From Gordonia hydrophobica NBRC 16057 (lineage in GTDB: Bacteria > Actinomycetota > Actinomycetes > Mycobacteriales > Mycobacteriaceae), in contig NZ_BCWU01000005.1 of the NCBI RefSeq assembly GCF_001592365.1, forward strand, positions 1 to 64,000: DNA of 64,000 nucleotides, given 5' to 3'. The notes beneath the pieces are model-generated. The model worked only from the letters and a program-made list of their open reading frames with translations, was not told the DNA's origin and made no database searches. Below are positions 34,491 through 41,679 of the stretch, in pieces; the stretch's first letter is position 1, and the number at the start of each line of letters is the position of its first letter. A program made the translations under genes and the position numbers.

Positions 34491-34907
34491 CTACTCGAGA
34501 TCCATCCAGGTGTCGCGAAGCAGGTAGTAGTCGAGGTTGGCGAGGATGAGCTCCATCGGAGCGTCGGGTCGCTGGCCGCGGGTGTTGTGGATCGTGTCGA
34601 CCGCGTCGGAGGCGTGGCAGAACGTCACGAGGCCTTCCGCAACGACGTACGGCGGCATGATCTCGACCAGCTTCTCGAGGTCGACGTCGACTGGGCCGTC
34701 GAGCACACAGATCGGATCGTCGACGGCTCGCGCATTTTCGGCGGCAGTGAAGACGGTGTACGCCTCGTCCTCGATGCGTCCGGTCGACAGGATCGTGAGC
34801 AGGCGGCTCAGGGGCATCGGACTGTGACCCGCTTCGTCCTCGGCGGGCTGTGGGGCGTTCGCGGGCATCGCTGTCCCTGCTTTCTTTCGGCCGTGTCCGT
34901 TAGACAC
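34491..34907 (-). CDS. Unknown protein, coupled to the upstream unknown gene
   Basis: 138 residues from GTG 34905-34907, which overlaps the stop of the upstream gene (GTGTCTAA), so translation is probably coupled; an internal ATG 13 codons in (MPANAPQP) is an alternative. Acidic, no membrane segment. LSRLLTILSTGRIEDEAYTV and ELILANLDYYLLRDTW suggest a mixed alpha/beta domain. No family recognised. It faces the tRNA cluster convergently. Confidence 0.55.
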   Translation of the reverse strand: MSNGHGRKKAGTAMPANAPQPAEDEAGHSPMPLSRLLTILSTGRIEDEAYTVFTAAENARAVDDPICVLDGPVDVDLEKLVEIMPPYVVAEGLVTFCHASDAVDTIHNTRGQRPDAPMELILANLDYYLLRDTWMDLE

Positions 34908-35505
34908 TGGGACGGGTGAGGTCGGTCGCCGACAACGCGTACCGACGGCCGAGATCGGTGTTCTGCGGCGCCGGCTTCGCAGCGGCCGGGGTCAGGACGA
35001 GTTCGAAAGCGGGTTCCGGGCCGTCGTCCCGTGCCAGCCAGCCGGCGAGCACATCGACGCGATACCAGCCGTTCTCGATGGCGATCCGCGGTCGCTCGGA
35101 CTGGCGGTACCGCTCGAGCAGAGCGCCGACGGTGCTCTCGGTGAACTCCCCGAGGATGTGCCAGGTGAACAATTCGAGCGACCCGTGTTCGACGTGCAGT
35201 GCATAGGCGTCGCCGCGATGCACCAGGTGCGACGTCGGTGCCAGGAGTTCCGGCTCGTCCGGCGCAGTCACGAACGCGACGGTGTACGGGAGGTTCTCGA
35301 CGCCGGGGATCGGTAGGAGTGCGCCCGCCTCGACGGCCCGATCAGCCGACTCCGTCATGGTGAACTCGGTGGCGAGGTCCGCCGGGAGGCCTTTTTGTAC
35401 GGAGAAGTCCAGGAGCGCTCGGATGTCGGCGAGCAAGAAGTAGTCGATCAGATCGTTCAAGACCTCGGTGAACTCGTGACGCATGCGCTGCGTACTCCTC
35501 TGCAT
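34900..35505 (-). CDS. Unknown protein next to tRNA cluster
   Basis: 201 residues, acidic and soluble. Helical N-terminus (HEFTEVLNDLIDYFLLADIR), then a strand-rich centre (LPYTVAFVTAPDEPELL, YALHVEHGSLELFTWHIL). I do not recognise the family. The start could also be the ATG seven codons in (MRHEFTEV). Its neighbour overlaps its stop codon, so the pair likely works together. A location beside a tRNA cluster is a common site for integrated DNA, but nothing else marks the pair as foreign. Confidence 0.6.
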   Translation of the reverse strand: MQRSTQRMRHEFTEVLNDLIDYFLLADIRALLDFSVQKGLPADLATEFTMTESADRAVEAGALLPIPGVENLPYTVAFVTAPDEPELLAPTSHLVHRGDAYALHVEHGSLELFTWHILGEFTESTVGALLERYRQSERPRIAIENGWYRVDVLAGWLARDDGPEPAFELVLTPAAAKPAPQNTDLGRRYALSATDLTRPSV

Positions 35506-35662
35506 TCGACAGTGCCCGTCGGCTGGCCTGCCCGGATGCTATCGAGCGGATGGTGGTGCCGGGCGCGGGCGGAGCGAACAGGGCGTGACGTCTTCGTGAA
35601 CGGTGACGGGACTGCGGCGTCCGGCGTCGACCATCCTCGGCGCGCCCGGCTACCGTCGAGAG

Positions 35663-36698
35663 ATGCCGAAGGCCCTGACGATCGCCGCCGTGGTCTGGTG
35701 CGTCCTCGGGGCATGGCTGGCCGTCTGGGTATGGGAACAGCTCGTGCGCACGGATCAACGGCACGGCGTCCTGCTCCCGGTTGACGGCGGCGGGCAGGTC
35801 GCACCGCTGTTCATCGCCATCGCGTGGGGATTGGCAGGCGGGGTGTTCGGGGTGCTCTCCCGCACGCGGAGACACGCTGCGGCACTGGATCTCTCGTCGG
35901 CGCTGACTGCGAGCGGGAGAGCGATGGAGATTCGCCGGACGGGAGTCTCACAGTGGGTCACCGACGACGAGTCCGTCCCGCTCGAGTACGTCCTCGTGCG
36001 CGTCGACGCTGCCGACGGTGAACCGTTCGTCGGCGCACTCGTCGTCCGCGAGGGCGCCGTCGGCGTGGGTGACAGAGTCTCGGTGCGCTACCTTTCCGAC
36101 GACCCGGACCTGCTGTACGCCGCGGGCGGGCCGCGCTGCGATGATCGGCGCGATTGCGGACACGACCATCTGGCTGCTCGACGTGCCGGTCGACAACGGC
36201 CCTGTCTTCCTCGTCCTCGCCGTCGTCGGCGGGCTCGGGACGGCGGCGATCCATTCGGCCACCCGCCGGGTGCGTACCCGTCGACTGCCCGGATCCATCA
36301 TCACGAACACGACCCTGGTGGACGGGGCACGACCACTGTTGGAGTCCGCGCGCGCCCGCGAGCAGTTGCCCCGCGCCACGCCGCCGGCCCCGCGGCGCCT
36401 CAACCTGCCTCGGATGCTCACCGGCGCCATGCTCGTCGTGCTGGTGTTCGCAGGCGTTCTGGGGATCCTCGGTACTGCCCGCGTCCCCGTCACCGACGCG
36501 TACATCCGCGCGCACGGTGCGCAAGCCTCGGCGAGCGTCGACGACGGGTGGGTCACATTCACCGCCGCGAACGGACGCGCGTACACACTGCGACTCTCCG
36601 CGGGCTCCACCGACCTCGCGCTGGACGCGGGCGCCGTCGCGGTTCGGTACCTGGCCAGGCACCCGCAGGCGTACGTCATCACCGGCGAGGCCCCGTAA
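35663..36698 (+). pseudogene. Frameshifted membrane protein with two DUF3592-like halves
   Basis: Frame 1 begins at ATG 35663: two membrane segments (ALTIAAVVWCVLGAWLAVW; PLFIAIAWGLAGGVFGVLS) and a DUF3592-like beta domain ending YLSDDPDLLYAAGG near 36130. That frame then becomes an Arg-rich shadow with no stop until 36766. The continuation lies in the +1 frame from about 36141 (MIGAIADTTIWLLDVPV) with two more membrane segments and a second beta domain (VRYLARHPQAYVITGEAP), stop at 36698. A one-base change between about 36115 and 36141, in a GC-rich run, would restore a single 345-residue protein. Sequencing error, real mutation and two overlapping genes are all possible. Confidence 0.6.
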
Positions 36699-36843
36699 CC
36701 CGTCGGACCGGACATCAAACGGCTGGGGCTGTTGGTTGGCGTGAGGCGGTTGGTTCGGCCGCGTAACCTAAGAGTTCAGTTAGATGTTCTCGCCGCACTA
36801 TGCAAGGGTTTTCGGTGAGGATGTTGCAGGACGAGGAGGGCCG

Positions 36844-39609
36844 ATGGCCGACGACGGGACGACGCAGGAAAACGAACCGGCGCTGAACGTTGTGGACAAC
36901 GTCGTCGATCGTGATTACACGGTCGAGCGGCTGGTGGAGAATCCGGTCGAGACGGTGATCGACAAGCCGGTGACGCTGGAGCGCATCGTCGAGAGACTGG
37001 TGGTCAACACCGTCGACACCATCATCGATAAGCCGGCCACGGTGTCGCGACTGGTCGAGAAGCCGGTTGTCACGGTGGTCGACGACATCGTCGACAAACC
37101 GGTGAGCGTGAAGCGCACCGTGGAGCGTCCCGTGGTGAGCATCGACGACGAGATCGCCGACAAACCCGTCAACATCCGCCGCCGCGTCGAGAAGCCCGTC
37201 GTCACCGTGGTCGACGACATCGTCGAGCGAACGGTCGACGTGCCGCGCATGGTCGAGGACGTCGCCGTCACCTTCATCGACGACTTCGTGGAGAAGCCGG
37301 TCGAGTTGCCGCGGATCGTGGAGAAGCCGGTCGTCACGGTGGTCGACGAGATCGTGGAGAAGCCGGTCGAGTTGACGCGCCGGGTGGAGGCGCCGATCGT
37401 CACGGTGACCGACCGGATCGTGGAGAAACCGGTCGACATCTCGCGCCTGGTGGAGAAGCCGTCGGTGACGGTGGTGGACGAGACGGTCGACAAGCCTGTC
37501 GAGATCAGCCGGGTGGTGGAGAAGCCGTCGGTGACGGTCGTCGACGAGATCGTCGAGAAGCCCGTCGAGGTGCCGCGGGTGGTGGAGAAGCCGATCGTCA
37601 CCGTCCACGACGAGATCGTCGACAAAGAGATCGAGATCCAGCGGCTCGTCGAGAAGCCCGTCGTCACCATCCTCGACGAGATCGTCGACAAGCCCATCGA
37701 GATCCAGCGACTGGTCGAGAAACTGCTCGTCACCGTGGTCGACGAGATCGTCGAACGGCCGACCGAAGTCGCCCGCATGGTCGAGAAACTGCTCGTCGAG
37801 ATCACCGACGACGTGGTGGAGAAACCGGTCAGCATCGAACGCATGGTGGAGAAGCCCATTGTCACGATCGTCGACAAGGTGGTGGAGATCCCCGTCGAAT
37901 CGGTCGTCGAGAAGGTGGTGGAGAAGCCGGTCGAGAAGATCGTCGAGGTGATCCGCGAAGTTCCCGTCGAGAAGATCGTCGAGAAACAGGTCGAGGTCCC
38001 CGTCGAGAAGATCGTCTACCGCCCTGTCGAGAAGGTGGTCGAGAAGGTTGTCGACGCCGACGAGGACTCGGCGGTCGAGAGCGTCGTCGAGAAACAGATC
38101 GAGGTCCCGGTCGAGAAGATCGTCTACAAGACGGTCGAGAAGGTCGTGGAGAAGGAGGTCGAACTCGTCGTCGAGAAGGCCACCATCAAGGAGGTCCCGG
38201 TCGAGCGCGAGGTGGTGGTCGAGCAGATCGTCGACAAGCCCATCGAGAAGCCGGTCGACCACGTCATCGAGCGCGTCGTCGAAGTCCCCAACGTCGTCGA
38301 GAAGGTGATCGAGAAGCCTGTCGACCGCGAGGTGGAACGTGTCGTCGAGATCCCCGACATCACCGAGAAGCTCGTCGAGAAGAACGCCGAGCACGTCGTC
38401 GAACGCGTCGTCGAGAAGCCGAACGTCGTCGAGAAGATCGTCGAGAACCCGGTCGAGCACGTCGTCGAACGCGTTGTCGAGAAGCCGGAGTTGATCGAGG
38501 AGATCGTCGAGACGCCGGTCGAGCACACCGTTCAGCGGGTGGTCGAGGTGCCGAACGTCGTCGAAGAGGTTGTTGAGAAGAGCGTCGACCACGTCGTCGA
38601 GAAGCTCGTCGAGGTGCCGAACGTGATCGAGCAGGTGGTGGAGAAGGCCGTCGATCGCGTGGTGGAGAAGGTCGTCGAGGTGCCGAACGTGATCGAGCAG
38701 GTGGTGGAGACGACCGTCGACCACACCGTGCAGCGCCTCGTCGAGAAGCCGAACGTGATCGAGGAGATCGTCGAGACGCCGGTCGATCGTGTCGTCGAGA
38801 AGATGCTCGAGGTGCCGAACGTCATCGAGAAGGTGGTCGAGAAGTCGGTCGACCGCGAGGTGGAGCGCACCGTCGAGGTGCCGAACATCGTCGACAAGGT
38901 GGTCGAGAAGCCGGTCGACCGGATCGTCGAGCGGGTCATCGAACGCCCGAACGTGGTCGAGAAGGTCATCGAACAGCCCGTCGACCGGATCGTGGAGCGC
39001 ATCGTCGAGGTGCCGAACGTGATCGAGAAGGTCGTCGACCAGCCGGTCGAGCATGTCGTCGACAAGATCGTCGAACGTCCCGAGATCATCGAGAACGTGG
39101 TGGAACAAGAGGTCCGCCGCGAGTTCGACAAGAACGTGCAGACGCCCGTCCTCGTCGAGAACGTCATCGAGAAGCGCGTCGACCACGTGGTGGAGCGGAT
39201 CGTCGAGAAGCCGATCGAGCACATCATCGAGAAGGTGGTCGAGAGGCCGGTCTACGTCGAGGTCGAGAAGATCGTCGAGAAGCCGATCGAGCAGATCGTC
39301 GTCGTCGAGAAACCGGTGATCGTGCGCCGCGTGGTCGAGAAGGAAGTCGAGCGGTACATCGACGAGGAGCCCGCGCAGCGGCGCGAGGTGACTCACGAGC
39401 AGCCTGTGGTGGAGCCGTCGGCCGAGAGTCGGCCGCAGTTCGTGCCGGTCGACGACGCCGACACCGGGCGCCACTCGTGGGTTGACAAGCTCACCGGCGA
39501 GCATCCGAGCGATGGTTTCGCCGGGGCCGACTCCGAGGAGACGCGGGCACGCCCGCGCGTGGATCCGACGTATCAGGTGCGCCGGGCGCGCCACCGCAGT
39601 GAGGACTGA
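36844..39609 (+). CDS. Alveolin-like Val/Glu/Pro/Lys repeat protein with strict 22-residue period
   Basis: 921 residues from ATG 36844 (GAGGAGGG just upstream; ATG 36784 is possible). No signal peptide, membrane segment or Cys. Block 1 (about 48-350): about 14 uninterrupted 22-residue units of the type VVEKPSVTVVDEIVEKPVEV. Core (364-470): irregular short motifs such as EKIVEV, IREVPVEKIVEK and VEVPVEKIVYRPVEKVV, close to the EKIVEVP and E-V-V-R-x-VPV motifs of alveolins and other charged-repeat cytoskeletal proteins of protists. Block 2 (477-784): 14 exact 22-residue units of a different consensus, RVVEVPNVVEKVIEKPVD. Tail (840-921): hydrophilic, basic end (VRRARHRSED). Alternating hydrophobic residues and regular Pro favour an elongated beta structure over coiled coil. 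A cytoplasmic scaffold is inferred, not shown. Confidence 0.8.
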   Translation: MADDGTTQENEPALNVVDNVVDRDYTVERLVENPVETVIDKPVTLERIVERLVVNTVDTIIDKPATVSRLVEKPVVTVVDDIVDKPVSVKRTVERPVVSIDDEIADKPVNIRRRVEKPVVTVVDDIVERTVDVPRMVEDVAVTFIDDFVEKPVELPRIVEKPVVTVVDEIVEKPVELTRRVEAPIVTVTDRIVEKPVDISRLVEKPSVTVVDETVDKPVEISRVVEKPSVTVVDEIVEKPVEVPRVVEKPIVTVHDEIVDKEIEIQRLVEKPVVTILDEIVDKPIEIQRLVEKLLVTVVDEIVERPTEVARMVEKLLVEITDDVVEKPVSIERMVEKPIVTIVDKVVEIPVESVVEKVVEKPVEKIVEVIREVPVEKIVEKQVEVPVEKIVYRPVEKVVEKVVDADEDSAVESVVEKQIEVPVEKIVYKTVEKVVEKEVELVVEKATIKEVPVEREVVVEQIVDKPIEKPVDHVIERVVEVPNVVEKVIEKPVDREVERVVEIPDITEKLVEKNAEHVVERVVEKPNVVEKIVENPVEHVVERVVEKPELIEEIVETPVEHTVQRVVEVPNVVEEVVEKSVDHVVEKLVEVPNVIEQVVEKAVDRVVEKVVEVPNVIEQVVETTVDHTVQRLVEKPNVIEEIVETPVDRVVEKMLEVPNVIEKVVEKSVDREVERTVEVPNIVDKVVEKPVDRIVERVIERPNVVEKVIEQPVDRIVERIVEVPNVIEKVVDQPVEHVVDKIVERPEIIENVVEQEVRREFDKNVQTPVLVENVIEKRVDHVVERIVEKPIEHIIEKVVERPVYVEVEKIVEKPIEQIVVVEKPVIVRRVVEKEVERYIDEEPAQRREVTHEQPVVEPSAESRPQFVPVDDADTGRHSWVDKLTGEHPSDGFAGADSEETRARPRVDPTYQVRRARHRSED

Positions 39610-39675
39610 CATCGCTCTCCTGACTTCTGAGTAGGGTTCAGCTCCCAAGGCAGGACCGTCCCCTACAGTGGACCC

Positions 39676-40839
39676 ATGAAAGCTGTGGTGTGTCACGAAG
39701 GTTCGCTCGACGTCGAGGAAATGGCCGTTCCCGAGCCCGGACCGGGTCATGTACTGCTCAAAGTCCTGCGTGCGGGGATCTGCGGGTCGGACCTGCACGC
39801 GCGGGTGCACGGCGACGTCGCCGCCGACATCGGAGAGCAGGTCGGGTACGACAACTTCATGCGGCCGTCGCAGCGCGTGGTGATGGGCCACGAGTTCGTC
39901 GGTGAAGTGGTCTCGTACGGCCCCAAGTGCCGCAAGCGGTGGAAGCCGGGGCAGGCGATCGTCGCGCTGCCGCTCATCCGGCACGACGGCGAGGTGGAGA
40001 TGGTCGGTCTCTCCGCGCACGCTCCGGGCGCGTACGCTGAGTACCTGCTGGTGCAGGAAGACCTCGCCATGCCGGTGCCCGACGGCGTCTCTCCCGACCT
40101 CGCGGCGCTCACCGAACCGCTGGCCGTCGCCCACCACGCCGTTCGACGCAGCGACGTCGGCAAGCGCGACGTCGCGGTGGTCGTCGGCTGCGGGCCGATC
40201 GGCCTCGCGGTGATCCTGATGCTGAAGGCCATCGGAGTGAAGACCGTGGTGGCCAGTGATCTGTCGGAGATGCGGCGGAACCTCGCGCGCGAGTGCGGCG
40301 CCGACATCGTCGTCGATCCGTCCGCCGACAGTCCTTGGGACGTCGCGCCCGCGCAGAAGAAGTACTTCACCCGCGTCGGAGATCTGTTCTCCGTCGCGTT
40401 CGACTCGATGCACACACTCCAGTTCGTGCCCGGAGTGCCGTGGTGGTCGCTGATGGGCGTCGCCGACAAACTGTCGCTGACTCCGACGGGCCCGGTGGTC
40501 TTCGAATGCGTCGGTGTTCCGGGCATCATCGACGACCTCGTGACCGGCGCGCCCTTCCGGTCGCGCGTGGTGGTGGTCGGTGTCTGCATGGAGCCCGACA
40601 CCTTCGCGCCCGCGATGGCGAGCAACAAGGAGATCGACCTTCGGTTCGTGTTCGGCTACGACCCTGCAGAATTCCGCAACACCCTGCACATGATCGCGCG
40701 TGGGAAGGTTCGTCCCGAACCGCTGCTCACCGGGACCGTCGGGCTCGGTGGAACCGCGGCGGCGTTCGAGGCGCTCGGATCGGCGCAGCACCACGCGAAG
40801 GTCCTCATCGACCCGCAGAGCGACGTCGTCGACGTGTAG
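39676..40839 (+). CDS. Zinc-dependent medium-chain alcohol dehydrogenase
   Basis: 387 residues. MDR fold: catalytic zinc ligands Cys36 (AGICGSDLH) and His71-Glu72 (VVMGHEFVGEV), Rossmann motif VVGCGPIGLAVI near 170-181 and the nucleotide-binding ASDLSEMRRNLARECGAD. The four-Cys structural zinc lobe is absent; the corresponding loop (YGPKCRKRWKPGQ) has a single Cys. Longer than usual, with an insertion at about 220-260 (KKYFTRVGDLFSVAFDSMHT). Possible substrates are short or medium alcohols, polyols or threonine. It follows the repeat protein after 66 bases. Confidence 0.88.
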   Translation: MKAVVCHEGSLDVEEMAVPEPGPGHVLLKVLRAGICGSDLHARVHGDVAADIGEQVGYDNFMRPSQRVVMGHEFVGEVVSYGPKCRKRWKPGQAIVALPLIRHDGEVEMVGLSAHAPGAYAEYLLVQEDLAMPVPDGVSPDLAALTEPLAVAHHAVRRSDVGKRDVAVVVGCGPIGLAVILMLKAIGVKTVVASDLSEMRRNLARECGADIVVDPSADSPWDVAPAQKKYFTRVGDLFSVAFDSMHTLQFVPGVPWWSLMGVADKLSLTPTGPVVFECVGVPGIIDDLVTGAPFRSRVVVVGVCMEPDTFAPAMASNKEIDLRFVFGYDPAEFRNTLHMIARGKVRPEPLLTGTVGLGGTAAAFEALGSAQHHAKVLIDPQSDVVDV

Positions 40840-40922
40840 TCTCCGGCGTCGACGAGCACCGGGAGTCGATCACCGACGGTGTCGATGGGGCCGGTCGGCG
40901 GACGGCGGAGCTCGAGATCGAC

Positions 40923-40938
40923 TGTGAATCGAATCACA
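40923..40938. promoter_or_regulatory. Perfect CRP-type palindrome upstream of yceI
   Basis: TGTGA-ATCGAA-TCACA matches the core consensus of cAMP receptor protein sites (TGTGA-N6-TCACA) with no mismatch, 105 bases upstream of yceI. An adenylyl cyclase gene lies immediately after yceI. Confidence 0.5.
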
Positions 40939-40950
40939 TCGGGAAGCAAA

Positions 40951-40964
40951 CGGACCGCGGTCCG
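40951..40964. promoter_or_regulatory. 14-bp perfect palindrome upstream of yceI
   Basis: CGGACCGCGGTCCG, 13 bases after the CRP-type site and about 80 bases before yceI. Possible second operator; no regulator assigned. Confidence 0.35.
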
Positions 40965-41043
40965 GTTATTCTTCCTGTGTGGCGCTGAACGCGCCGACGA
41001 ACTCCACAAGCGCACTACCGACCGACCCCACAAGGAGATCATC

Positions 41044-41598
41044 ATGACTGCAGCAACCCTCGTCCCCACCGACCTGACCGCGGGCACCTGGACCATCGAC
41101 TCGGCACACTCGACCGTCGGCTTCTCGGTCCGCCACCTGATGGTCTCGAAGGTCCGCGGCTCGTTCGACGCCTTCTCGGGCACCGTCACGATCGCCGAGG
41201 ACGGCACCCCGTCCGTGCAGGCCGAGATCGACGTGACCTCGATCAACACCCGCAACGAGCAGCGTGACGGCCACATCAAGTCGGCCGACTTCTTCGACGC
41301 GGAGAAGTTCCCGACCGCCACCTTCGTCTCCACCGGCGTCGTCGCCAAGGGCGGCGACTACGAGCTCGTCGGCGACTTCACCCTCAAGGGCGTCACCAAG
41401 CCGGTCACCCTGAAGCTGGAGTACAACGGCGTGAACCCGGGCATGGGCCATGGCGCCGTCGCGGGCTTCGAGGCCAGCACCGTCATCAACCGCAAGGACT
41501 TCGGCATCGACATCGAGATGCCGCTGGAGACCGGCGGCAGCGTCGTCGGCGACAAGATCACCATCACCCTGGAGATCGAAGCCCTTCAGGCTGCCTGA
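41044..41598 (+). CDS. YceI-family lipocalin-like protein
   Basis: 184 residues from ATG 41044 with AAGGAG 5 bases upstream. YceI beta-barrel: GTWTIDSAHSTVGFSVRHLM, VTSINTRNEQRDGHIKSADF and GDFTLKGVTKPVTLKLEY are diagnostic. No signal peptide, so it is a cytoplasmic member. The family binds polyisoprenoid or amide lipids and is often stress-induced. The upstream region has a CRP-type palindrome; downstream a large hairpin separates it from the cyclase gene. Confidence 0.9.
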   Translation: MTAATLVPTDLTAGTWTIDSAHSTVGFSVRHLMVSKVRGSFDAFSGTVTIAEDGTPSVQAEIDVTSINTRNEQRDGHIKSADFFDAEKFPTATFVSTGVVAKGGDYELVGDFTLKGVTKPVTLKLEYNGVNPGMGHGAVAGFEASTVINRKDFGIDIEMPLETGGSVVGDKITITLEIEALQAA

Positions 41599-41619
41599 TA
41601 CGCGAACGTATAACCACAA

Positions 41620-41673
41620 TCACCTCCCGGTCGTTGGGTAATCTCAGTGAGATTGCATTCGGCCGGGAGGTGA
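41620..41673 (+). promoter_or_regulatory. Double hairpin that hides the ribosome-binding site of the cyclase gene
   Basis: Perfect 11-bp arms TCACCTCCCGG (41620-41630) and CCGGGAGGTGA (41663-41673) flank a second perfect hairpin AATCTCA-G-TGAGATT (41640-41654). The right arm contains GGAGGTGA, a strong Shine-Dalgarno 6 bases before the TTG start of the cyclase gene, and the left arm copies the anti-Shine-Dalgarno of 16S rRNA (TCACCTCC). Folding would therefore occlude translation initiation. It could also serve as the yceI terminator, as CTTGTTTT follows. Confidence 0.65.
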
Positions 41674-41679
41674 CTTGTT

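Noticed and set aside
36844-39609. 66-bp periodicity that might suggest a CRISPR or DNA satellite
   Set aside because: The period is exact only at protein level; the DNA units diverge at third positions and no constant repeat with unique spacers exists.
36715-40794. A 1359-codon open frame on the minus strand, rich in Leu, Asp, His and Val
   Set aside because: It is antisense to the Val/Glu repeat protein and the alcohol dehydrogenase. The plus-strand codons GTC/GAG/AAG read backwards as GAC/CTC/CTT, so stops are rare by chance; no start signal and no family features.
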